From an uncultured Vampirovibrio sp. (lineage in GTDB: Bacteria; Cyanobacteriota; Vampirovibrionia; Gastranaerophilales; Gastranaerophilaceae), in the NCBI GenBank assembly GCA_910584405.1, contig CAJUAL010000002.1, forward strand, positions 147,425 through 211,424: 64,000 nucleotides of DNA, written 5' to 3'. The position numbers and the translations under genes are program-made. Below the pieces are notes generated by a model, which did no database searches, was not told the DNA's origin, and was given only the letters and a program-made list of their open reading frames with translations. Position 1 is the first letter of the stretch. Each line of letters begins with the position of its first letter. Of this stretch, positions 42,661 through 50,120 are shown piece after piece.

Positions 42661-43722
42661 ATGGGCATGGCAGCTTCACAGGCAAGATGGATCGCACTTG
42701 CAGCCAGAAAATCAAATGTTGAATATGAAGGACAACAAATTAACCAGGCAAGAACTGCCTTATCTAACCAGAGTTCAGAGTTATGGAACAGTCTTTATCA
42801 AATGGATGTTCCGACAGCTCCGAGTACAAGTGATTTTACGACTACTCAATATAACTTTGATGTAGGTGATTCAAAACAAACAATATCATCAATACAGGAT
42901 GCTGATTATACTGATGCTGACGGTATTAATTATAATACTTATGTAACTTACTATACAAAAGTTTCAGAATACACAGGTATAAGAAATACAAAATCTAATC
43001 CGCAGGTTCAATATGTTTTAAATACAGAAAACGAGCAGCCTCCTTATTATATGGTCGGAACCAAAAAATTAAGCTGTTTAAGTTCTGTACCGACAGATTC
43101 CAGTGAAGAAAACAGTAAGATGTGGGATACATATGATGCGGCATTAAGTCAAATTGCAAAAGATTGGCCTGACACACAGCTTGCAAAAGACTGGTTAAAT
43201 TATAAAGAAACCAAAGATATGTCAATTCTTGATAATATTTGGTTCTGGACAGATAACAGTAACGAACTGAATTTTGTTTCTCAAAATTCTACAACAAACG
43301 ATTCTTTAGAAGCTTGCAGGCAAGATTCAACCTTAGCTCTTCATTCATATTATGCTGATTATCAATCAACAAACAAAGAAGTTTCAAAATTTGCCATAAT
43401 TGATTATGATGCATCAGGCAGAGCAACAAATATTCAGCTTGAAGGTTCAAGTATTACTTATCCTTTAAGTGCAACAAGTATAACTGATGATAATGCATAT
43501 CAAGATGCTATGAATCAGTACAATTATGAACAGCAGGTTTATGAAAAACGAGTTCAGGATATCAACGCAAAAACCGAACAGATTCAAACAGAAGACAGGA
43601 CTTTAGAACTTCGTTTAAAGGCGTTAGATACGGAACAAAATGCTCTTCAAACAGAAATGGATGCCGTTCACAAAATTATTTCTAAAAATATTGAAGGTAC
43701 ATTTAAAACTTTTGAAAGTTAA
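42661..43722 (+). CDS. Uncharacterised protein, possibly flagellum/secretion-linked, 353 aa
   Basis: The ATG at 42661 has AAGAAGGAGA upstream; a longer frame from 42496 runs through the promoter and is rejected. The N-terminus MGMAASQARWIALAARKSNVEYEGQQINQARTAL is helical and very regular, the middle (SDFTTTQYNFDVGDS … TDDNAYQ) is Asn/Ser/Tyr-rich, and residues 300-353 are a coiled coil ending LQTEMDAVHKIISKNIEGTFKTFES. That end resembles the C-terminus of the protein at 45083. No signal peptide. The helix–variable–helix build recalls secreted flagellin-like or needle-associated proteins, but I recognise no family. Confidence 0.75.
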   Translation: MGMAASQARWIALAARKSNVEYEGQQINQARTALSNQSSELWNSLYQMDVPTAPSTSDFTTTQYNFDVGDSKQTISSIQDADYTDADGINYNTYVTYYTKVSEYTGIRNTKSNPQVQYVLNTENEQPPYYMVGTKKLSCLSSVPTDSSEENSKMWDTYDAALSQIAKDWPDTQLAKDWLNYKETKDMSILDNIWFWTDNSNELNFVSQNSTTNDSLEACRQDSTLALHSYYADYQSTNKEVSKFAIIDYDASGRATNIQLEGSSITYPLSATSITDDNAYQDAMNQYNYEQQVYEKRVQDINAKTEQIQTEDRTLELRLKALDTEQNALQTEMDAVHKIISKNIEGTFKTFES

Positions 43723-43749
43723 TAAAGTAATAATTCTAACGAGGTTAAA

Positions 43750-44568
43750 ATGTCTTATAAAAATGATAGTAACTTAGTAATAGCAAACAGATTCGGAGAT
43801 GCAAGCTCCGCTGCTAAAGCTCAGATGTGGGAAACTTATGACAGGTTGAGAGATTTAACCGTGTCAGGCGGCGGAACAGGAACAGGCTTTGAATCAGCAG
43901 GCGGTTTGTTGTATAACTTGGCAAGTTTACTTGCTCCGTCTTCTTTTGCTACAATTTTTGGAAGTTCTGAAACAATGAATATTTCAGGTACTTCATATTA
44001 TTCAAAATCTAATGCAGGCAATGCTTATGGCGTTGATTCTTTATATAATTTTTCAGGTTTCCCAAGCGGCGCAGCCCCGATTAGCGCAATTTACGGACTT
44101 GCAACAGGCGGAGCTTCTTCAATTTTAAACGGTTGGGGAAGTAATAACCAAGGATATGCTACAGGTTACGCTTCAAATATCGGAGGTCTTACGGATATTG
44201 CAAGTGCAGCAGCATATGGTATCGGAACCGGTTCAGGGTTAGGCAAAATTGCTTCAAACATTGTTATGCCGTTTGCAAGTTGTATTTCAGGATTTGGCGG
44301 TATTTTAACTGCGGTTTCTCCTTATTTGGGTGTTTATGGTGCAGGAACTACTGTTTTAGGTAACTTAATGCAGGGTACAAGTTCTGCTGCGTTGGCTGCT
44401 TATCAAAATATTTCAGGTAATATTACTGCAAATGCAGATACGATTCTTTCAACAAAAGTAAGAAATATCGAAACTGTTTGTAAAATGTTAGATACCCAAG
44501 GCGATGTTGCTAAGAAAATGCTTAAAGAAGGTATCGACAGCGATTCAAAAGCAATCCAAAACTTATAG
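43750..44568 (+). CDS. Gly/Ser/Ala-rich hypothetical protein, 272 aa
   Basis: A protein with a short helical head (MSYKNDSNLVIANRFGDASSAAKAQMWETYDRL), a long Gly/Ser/Ala-rich middle (GGGTGTGFESAGG … GNAYGVDSLYNFSGFPSG) with several hydrophobic glycine-zipper-like stretches, and a helical tail (VRNIETVCKMLDTQGDVAKKMLKEGIDSDSKAIQNL). No signal peptide. It follows the 42661 gene by 27 bases with AACGAGG before the ATG, so the two are one operon ended by a terminator. The glycine-rich membrane-active look might fit a translocated protein; that is only a guess. Confidence 0.7.
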   Translation: MSYKNDSNLVIANRFGDASSAAKAQMWETYDRLRDLTVSGGGTGTGFESAGGLLYNLASLLAPSSFATIFGSSETMNISGTSYYSKSNAGNAYGVDSLYNFSGFPSGAAPISAIYGLATGGASSILNGWGSNNQGYATGYASNIGGLTDIASAAAYGIGTGSGLGKIASNIVMPFASCISGFGGILTAVSPYLGVYGAGTTVLGNLMQGTSSAALAAYQNISGNITANADTILSTKVRNIETVCKMLDTQGDVAKKMLKEGIDSDSKAIQNL

Positions 44569-44592
44569 AAAATAAAAAATACTTATTATTTG

Positions 44593-44632
44593 ATACGGGT
44601 AATGATTTTTTACATTATCCGTATTATTTTTT
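44593..44632 (+). terminator. Intrinsic terminator after the 42661-44568 operon
   Basis: ATACGGGTAATG (44593-44604) pairs with CATTATCCGTAT (44613-44624, one G-T pair), followed by TATTTTTT. Confidence 0.82.
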
Positions 44633-44797
44633 ACAATTTGTATTAAAGTTTTTTGATTTTGTGTCGTATATTAATTTGAGTGAATAATAACCTAAATACC
44701 TAAGTATTAAGAAATATTAATTTTGCCTTAAAAAAGTATCAATTTTAGTCAAAACAATGTTTTTTAATATATGTAGGTCTAAAGTCCAAGGAGCATC

Positions 44798-45070
44798 ATG
44801 TTTCGCGAAACTCTAGAACTATACATAAAAAGAATAATGGAATTCTTAATTTACACAAAGAATTACTTTATCCGAAACAACCCGCTGATGATGTTAGCAA
44901 ACTCGGTTGTTGAAGGGGTAAAAGATATTCTGACTGTAAAGAAGAAATTGAAAATGGCTCAATACAGGCTTAATTATCACAGACACCAGCTAAACAAAAT
45001 GGAGCAGTTAATCGCCGAAAACAGCCAGCACAGTTTCTTAAAAGGATCACATTTAGATCAAAAAAGATAA
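44798..45070 (+). CDS. Small basic helical hypothetical protein, 90 aa
   Basis: A 90-residue basic protein (MFRETLELYIKRIMEFLIYTKNYFIRNNPLMML … LKMAQYRLNYHRHQLNKMEQLIAENSQHSFLKGS) that is almost wholly helical, with a heptad-like second half. AAGGAG lies before the ATG. The next gene begins 12 bases after its stop and is also a small coiled-coil protein, so the two are co-transcribed. TTAATTTTGCC near 44717 resembles the motif found upstream of fliE and of the 42661 gene. I do not recognise a family. Confidence 0.65.
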   Translation: MFRETLELYIKRIMEFLIYTKNYFIRNNPLMMLANSVVEGVKDILTVKKKLKMAQYRLNYHRHQLNKMEQLIAENSQHSFLKGSHLDQKR

Positions 45071-45082
45071 AGGCGGAAGAAA

Positions 45083-45418
45083 ATGGGTTTATTCATAGCA
45101 CTCATAAGACGGCGTGAATTAAAGAAAATGCAGGCGGCAGCCGAATGGAATTTGACGCTTATTACGCAGGCAAAAAGTGTTGCCCAAGAATCCGTTAATG
45201 ATTTGATGCAGGTCGGTACGGATTATGAAACCGACAGTGTAGTTGCAAAAAGATTACAAACAAGAAGATATCAACTTAAAGTTTATGAAGAAAAGTTAGA
45301 CCAACAAAAAATTGCGTTGGAAACTCAATTGAAAGAGATTTCAGCAGAACTTCAGTCTTGCGAACAAATGATTGATGCCAATATCAAGTCTTCATTCTCT
45401 TATAGTGTCGGCGGATAG
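45083..45418 (+). CDS. Coiled-coil hypothetical protein, 111 aa
   Basis: A 111-residue, strongly helical protein. The C-terminal half (RRYQLKVYEEKLDQQKIALETQLKEISAELQSCEQMIDANIKSSFSYSVGG) matches in pattern the C-terminus of the 353-residue protein at 42661 (LELRLKALDTEQNAL … ISKNIEGTFKTF): a coiled coil, then I-x-x-N-I-x-x-(S/T)-F. No signal peptide. AAAGGCGG precedes the ATG. The shared tail suggests the two proteins use the same partner, perhaps a secretion system or scaffold (inference). Confidence 0.68.
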   Translation: MGLFIALIRRRELKKMQAAAEWNLTLITQAKSVAQESVNDLMQVGTDYETDSVVAKRLQTRRYQLKVYEEKLDQQKIALETQLKEISAELQSCEQMIDANIKSSFSYSVGG

Positions 45419-45424
45419 AAAAAC

Positions 45425-45994
45425 TTATCTGCCTGTTTGAAGAAATAAATTGATAATATCGTTCATTACGGCATGCTGTCTTTGATATTGTTGAGCTTTA
45501 GCCTCTAGTAGGGTAATTTGTTTTTTGTATTCAATAATATTATTTTGGCATTCTCTTGAGTTGTTTGCAAAAGTTTCCTGAACTTGTCTTGCTTCTTGTA
45601 AAACATTATTCATAGAAATTCCCAAAGCTTCCATTGTTTGTTTAATAATCAATGCTCCTGTTTGTTTAGAAACACCTGTCGGCAGTTTTGTAATAAGTTG
45701 TTTTAAAACTGCAACATTTGCAGGGTAATCAAAATCATCAGTGAAAGAGTTAACACTTGTTCCCAAATTATTAGCAATACTTTGTTGGAACGCAGCATCT
45801 ACACTAGGTTGAGAAATGCTTAACGGTTCGGAAAAGGTTTCTGTTTGTGCAGATTCAAAATTATCCCATTCGTCATTGCTTTGAACTGAAATGTCTTCGT
45901 CTAATGAAATTTCGTCATTTGAAACTTCATCTTGCATTTTCAAAGCTTCAACAATTTTTTTTCCCACTCCGTCGCTCATGTTATCTAATGCCAT
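45425..45994 (-). CDS. Hypothetical acidic protein, 189 aa
   Basis: The first 80 residues are acidic and Ser/Asn-rich (EVSNDEISLDEDISVQSNDEWDNFESAQTE), followed by a folded helical domain (NVAVLKQLITKLPTGVSKQTGALIIKQTMEALGISMNNVL) and a C-terminal coiled coil (NIIEYKKQITLLEAKAQQYQRQ). GAAGAGG precedes the ATG. It converges on the coiled-coil gene pair with only six bases between. No signal peptide or known motif. A regulatory or chaperone role for its neighbours is possible but unsupported. Confidence 0.65.
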   Translation of the reverse strand: MALDNMSDGVGKKIVEALKMQDEVSNDEISLDEDISVQSNDEWDNFESAQTETFSEPLSISQPSVDAAFQQSIANNLGTSVNSFTDDFDYPANVAVLKQLITKLPTGVSKQTGALIIKQTMEALGISMNNVLQEARQVQETFANNSRECQNNIIEYKKQITLLEAKAQQYQRQHAVMNDIINLFLQTGR

Positions 45995-46142
45995 AATTCC
46001 TCTTCAACTATTATTTATAAACAATTTAGATTATATTAAAGACATGCTCTTTTTTCAAGAATAATTTTTAATATTCTAAGATTTATTAACTTGATAGTAA
46101 AAAGACTTTATGCTACTATCACGGAAGTTAGTGAGGGATATT

Positions 46143-47078
46143 ATGGATACAATAGAGATAACTGATTTTACGCCTCTTGTGTATGGCGAAAATTCTCATC
46201 AATCAGCTAAGATTGCAAAGATTGAAGGCGGAATTGAATATGAAGTTTTAAGCGAAAATAAAATTTTAGATTATGTTGATTATTTGAATTTTACAAAAGT
46301 TTTAGAAATATTGGGCGAGTTTTTTGATGTGAATGCTTGCGCGTTAGCAAAAGACAGTATGCTTTGTTCGGCTGCTTTAGGTTCGTCTTTGGAAGTTGCT
46401 TTTCAAAAGGTTGTTGATAACAACCCTTTGGCTATTGTAGGTTCAACTGTCGGGTTTAGTAAAGAAGTTTCGCTTGAAATTGTAAAACAATTAAAAAGTA
46501 TGGCAGTAAAAAATGTTATTGCGCCTAAGTTTTCTAACGAAGCTTTAAAATATTTGCTTGAAATGACAGAAATGAATGTTGTTCAGGTGAAAAGTCCTTT
46601 GCAGGAATTGTTAGGGTTAAATATTGAAGATATCAAAGTAACCCCGTTGGGTTATTTGATAGAGGAACAAAATCACGCTAAATTGACAAAATCATCATTT
46701 AAAGTCAGGGGAAAAACAAAGCCGACTCAGCAAATGGCAGAAGATGCAATTTTTGCATGGAAGGTTGCAAAGTATACAAAATCAAATTCTGCGGTAATAG
46801 CAAAAGATTTGTCAACAAAATCAATTGTGCAGGGTGCTTCAAGTCAGGCAATTGCAGTTGAATCCGCTTTAGATATAGCATGTGAGAATGCAAAAGAGGC
46901 GGTTTTGGCAACAGATGCTGATGTTAAATCCGAAGAAACAATTAATGCTGCGGTTCAAAATCGTATCGGATTAATAATAGAATCGGGTGACACTGAAATT
47001 TCTAATAAAATAGTAAAACTTGCAGATAAATATAATATTGTACTTATAAAAACAGGTATCAAAAATAACAGATACTAA
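46143..47078 (+). CDS. Degenerate AICAR-transformylase-like (PurH C-terminal) protein
   Basis: A 311-residue protein covering only the AICAR formyltransferase half of PurH; the IMP cyclohydrolase half is absent. Family landmarks can be lined up: VYGENSHQSAK (for RYGENPHQ), AFAWKVAKYTKSN-type DAIFAWKVAKYTKSNSAVIA, and the TGIKNNRY end (for TGxRHFRH). But the catalytic KHxNPCG is replaced by AKDSMLCSA, and GxGQxxR by GASSQAIAV, so transformylase activity is doubtful. The ATG at 46143 with GAGGG upstream is chosen over one at 46110. The next gene is a dCMP deaminase, 21 bases on. Confidence 0.75.
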   Translation: MDTIEITDFTPLVYGENSHQSAKIAKIEGGIEYEVLSENKILDYVDYLNFTKVLEILGEFFDVNACALAKDSMLCSAALGSSLEVAFQKVVDNNPLAIVGSTVGFSKEVSLEIVKQLKSMAVKNVIAPKFSNEALKYLLEMTEMNVVQVKSPLQELLGLNIEDIKVTPLGYLIEEQNHAKLTKSSFKVRGKTKPTQQMAEDAIFAWKVAKYTKSNSAVIAKDLSTKSIVQGASSQAIAVESALDIACENAKEAVLATDADVKSEETINAAVQNRIGLIIESGDTEISNKIVKLADKYNIVLIKTGIKNNRY

Positions 47079-47099
47079 GGGGTAAATTAAGGGGTTCTT

Positions 47100-47546
47100 A
47101 TGGAAATAAAAGCATGGGATGATTATTTTTTAGATATGGCAAAGACTTGTGCGACGCGTTCAAATTGTCTTAGGGCTCAAGTTGGAGCTGTTATTGTAGG
47201 TGAAGATAAAAAGATTAAGGCTACAGGTTATAACGGAACGCCGTCTAAAGTTGAATCTTGTGCCGAGCGTGGTTTTTGCTACAGAATAAAAAACAATATT
47301 GAATCAGGTACAAAATATGAAACCTGCCGTTCTATTCATGCAGAGCAAAATGCAATTATCCAGGCGGGGCAAGACAGATGTAAGGATGCTACGATATACA
47401 TTTGGGGACATAATTTTATTTGTATTTTGTGTAAAAGATTTATTGTACAAGCAGGGATTAAACAATGTGTCCTGAAAAAAGACGAAAATTCTCCGATTGT
47501 GAGAGTTTCTGTAGATGATATCAGAAGAGAACTTGAAAATGTCTAA
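47100..47546 (+). CDS. dCMP deaminase family protein
   Basis: A 148-residue zinc deaminase: TRSNCLRAQVGAVIVGEDKKIKATGYNGTPS, CRSIHAEQNAI (zinc His and catalytic Glu, near residue 80) and the cysteine pair in FICILCKRFIVQAG near 103. The domain matches dCMP deaminase/ComEB. The second Cys motif is CILC where PCxxC is usual, the Pro being replaced. It would convert dCMP to dUMP for thymidylate synthesis. It overlaps the next gene by eight bases. Confidence 0.9.
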   Translation: MEIKAWDDYFLDMAKTCATRSNCLRAQVGAVIVGEDKKIKATGYNGTPSKVESCAERGFCYRIKNNIESGTKYETCRSIHAEQNAIIQAGQDRCKDATIYIWGHNFICILCKRFIVQAGIKQCVLKKDENSPIVRVSVDDIRRELENV

Positions 47547-49587
47547 GTTAAAGCTTTTATTGTCTTTAGTTTTATTATTAGCGGTCACTTCACCGTGTGT
47601 TTTCGCATCTGAAAATCTTGATGTAACTCAGGATAACGGGGTTTATGTAACTCTTGCTCCTCAGGTTATATCACCAAAGATTGAAAAAGAATTAAGGGCT
47701 AATATATCAAAAGTTTACGGGGCTGAAAATGTTGATGAAATTTATTCAAAAATTGTTGAAATAGCAAAAACAGCAAAAGATAAACGCCCTCAAAGCTTAA
47801 AAGATGATGATTTAAACAGACCAGCGGATTGGTACAAAGATGAAATTATATACATGTTTTACGTAGATCAATTCGGCACGGTAACGCCTGAGCGCCCAAA
47901 CAGGTTCAATGATACCGTCAAAATGCTTGATTATCTGAAAACGCTTGGGGTAACAACTCTTTATATGCTTCCGTTTGCGGATTCTCCTATGGAAGATGCG
48001 GGCTTTGATGTTAAAAATCCTCAGGATATAAGAAAGGATTTAGGCGGAAAACCTCAGTTTGAAGCTTTTATAAAACAAGCAAAGACTAAGGGGTTTAATA
48101 TAAAAGCGGATTTGGTTTTAAATCATTTTTCGGACCAGCACGAATGGTTTCAAAAAGCTCAAAACGGTGATATTGAAAAGCTCGATTACTTTGTAACACG
48201 TGAGGATATGCCCCAATATTCAAAGTATGTTGATGAAAAGCTGGGAACCGTTGTTGAATACAAAGAAGATGACGGTCAGGTAAGTAAAAGAAGACTTATT
48301 TTCCCTGAGATTACCGACAATAATTACCGCAAGGTTACAATTGAGGGTAAGGATTATTATCTGTATCACACCTTTTACCCGTTTCAGCTTGATATAAACT
48401 GGGAAAATCCGCAAGTTTTGTATTATAACCTTGAAACAATGAATTACTGGGCAAATTTGGGCGTTGATATATTCAGACTAGATGCAATTCCGTATTTGAT
48501 TAAAGAAAAAGGTACAAACGCCGAAAATCTTCCAAAAACACATGCGGTAATTAAGATTTTGAGTAATTATCTTCAAGCTGTCGCACCGAGAACTGTTTTG
48601 CAGGCAGAAGCCTGTCAGCTGCCAAAAGATGTTATTCCGTATTTTGGAACAGAGAGAAAAACAGAAACAATAGTTGATGATGAGGTGAAAGATTTTAAAC
48701 GTACGGATGAAGTTCAAATTGCGTATAACTTCCCGTATATGCCTGCGCTTTGGGCAAGTTTTATCGCGCAGGACAGTACATATTTTAAAGCTGCCGTAAA
48801 GCAAACTCCGCAAATTCCCGATTCCGCAAGCTGGGCAACATTTTTAAGAGTTCATGATGAGCTAACTTTAGAAATGGTAACTCCAGAAATGCGTCAATTG
48901 ATTTATGAAGCCTTAGAGCCAAAAGGTGCTCCGTTTAGAAAAGGTTTCGGGGTGTCAGGTCGTATGGCAAACTTCTTGGATGAAAATCATGACCATATTG
49001 AAATGGCGTTTTCCGTGCTTTTATCAATGCCGGGGATTCCTATAATCTATTACGGAGATGAAATAGGTGCGAAAAACAACTTTGCAAACGCAAGAAAATC
49101 CGCTGAACTGCGAAAGAATAACAACCGTAAAAAGAAAATTAAACTGTTATCATTCTTTGACAGTCGTGATATTAACAGAGGTTCTTTAACAAGACAAGCT
49201 TTTTATGACGCTGCTGCTACTTCAAGAACATACAGCGGAAAGATTTTTCATAAGGTTCAAAAAATGATAGAACTGAGGAAAGAGATTCCTGCCCTAAGAC
49301 GCGGAACCTTGAGTATTCTAAAAACCGAACAGCCTTATATTTTTGCTTACCTTAGAAGTTATAAAGGTGAAAAGTATTTGATTGTAAATAATCTGTCCGA
49401 TAAAAGATGCACCGCCGAAGTCGAACTTCCGGCTGATGTTTTGGTTAAATCCATTAAAACTAAACATCAGGTTTACTTGAAAAATATTTTAACAAATGAT
49501 GAATATAAATTAAATGTATCCTTAAAAGATAAGAAAACCAGACTTTTAATGTATCCGTATGCTGTTGTATGGTTAAAGCTTGAATAG
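47539..49587 (+). CDS. Exported GH13 enzyme, trehalose-synthase/alpha-glucosidase-like
   Basis: A 682-residue protein. The signal peptide MSKLKLLLSLVLLLAVTSPCVFA fixes the start inside the deaminase gene end. GH13 regions: DLVLNHFSDQHEWF near 191 (region I), VDIFRLDAIPYL near 312 (nucleophile D315), VLQAEACQL near 356 (acid/base E357) and FLRVHDELTLEM with the third catalytic Asp. PGIPIIYYGDEIGAKNN is as in trehalose synthase and oligo-1,6-glucosidase. All catalytic residues are present. The product should act outside the cytoplasm, probably on imported or storage alpha-glucans. A C-terminal beta domain completes it. Confidence 0.9.
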   Translation: MSKLKLLLSLVLLLAVTSPCVFASENLDVTQDNGVYVTLAPQVISPKIEKELRANISKVYGAENVDEIYSKIVEIAKTAKDKRPQSLKDDDLNRPADWYKDEIIYMFYVDQFGTVTPERPNRFNDTVKMLDYLKTLGVTTLYMLPFADSPMEDAGFDVKNPQDIRKDLGGKPQFEAFIKQAKTKGFNIKADLVLNHFSDQHEWFQKAQNGDIEKLDYFVTREDMPQYSKYVDEKLGTVVEYKEDDGQVSKRRLIFPEITDNNYRKVTIEGKDYYLYHTFYPFQLDINWENPQVLYYNLETMNYWANLGVDIFRLDAIPYLIKEKGTNAENLPKTHAVIKILSNYLQAVAPRTVLQAEACQLPKDVIPYFGTERKTETIVDDEVKDFKRTDEVQIAYNFPYMPALWASFIAQDSTYFKAAVKQTPQIPDSASWATFLRVHDELTLEMVTPEMRQLIYEALEPKGAPFRKGFGVSGRMANFLDENHDHIEMAFSVLLSMPGIPIIYYGDEIGAKNNFANARKSAELRKNNNRKKKIKLLSFFDSRDINRGSLTRQAFYDAAATSRTYSGKIFHKVQKMIELRKEIPALRRGTLSILKTEQPYIFAYLRSYKGEKYLIVNNLSDKRCTAEVELPADVLVKSIKTKHQVYLKNILTNDEYKLNVSLKDKKTRLLMYPYAVVWLKLE

Positions 49588-49728
49588 TTGACTATTTAGA
49601 AAATATTATTAAATATTAAGCATAAAACCCGCAATATATGCACTTATACTCCTTTTGGTTGATTTTTGCCGTTAAAAGTTGAAACAAAGGGGGCTTATGA
49701 AGTATTATAAAAAAGAGAGGTAGTATTT

Positions 49729-50064
49729 ATGCAAAGTAATTTCCCACGATATGATTTAGCATCAAGAATACAGCATACAAAGTTTACATCAGGGTTTAAT
49801 ATGCCAAGTATGCGTATGGATGCTGTAGAAAAGCCTGAAACTGCTAATTTTAAACAAGTATTTACAGGGCTTGTGGAAAATCTTAACGCAGAAGCAAATG
49901 CTCCGGATAACATGTTGAAAGATGTAATGTCTGGTAATTCAAATGTTGATATCCATGACGTTATGACAGCAATGTCAAAATCTGAAATAAGTATATCAGT
50001 AGCAACTCAAATGGTAGGTAAAGTTATAAACGCTTACGACAGAATTTCACAAATTTCTGTTTAA
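49729..50064 (+). CDS. fliE: Flagellar hook-basal body protein FliE
   Basis: A 111-residue protein. The C-terminal FliE pattern is clear: NVDIHDVMTAMSKSEISISVATQMVGKVINAYDRISQISV (for xxDLHDVMIAxEKAxLSLQLxxQVRNKxxxAYQEIMxMxV). FliE links the MS-ring to the rod. The N-terminal 60 residues are less conserved and Asn/Met-rich. AGAGAGGT precedes the ATG. It opens the flagellar run fliE-fliF-fliG-fliH-flhA. GTTGATTTTTGCC at 49658-49670 may be a shared regulatory element. Confidence 0.88.
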   Translation: MQSNFPRYDLASRIQHTKFTSGFNMPSMRMDAVEKPETANFKQVFTGLVENLNAEANAPDNMLKDVMSGNSNVDIHDVMTAMSKSEISISVATQMVGKVINAYDRISQISV

Positions 50065-50120
50065 TATTACTTCTTAATAAAATTTGTACAAATAATTAAT
50101 ATTCAGACAGCGGGACAAAA

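Noticed and set aside
47304..48813. Minus-strand frames opposite the deaminase and exported GH13 genes
   Set aside because: They mirror well-supported genes, with no start signals and Cys/Phe-rich translations typical of antisense shadows.
49657..49669. Sigma-54 promoter before fliE (GG…GC)
   Set aside because: GG to GC spacing is one base short and the equivalent site at 42523 lacks the GG.
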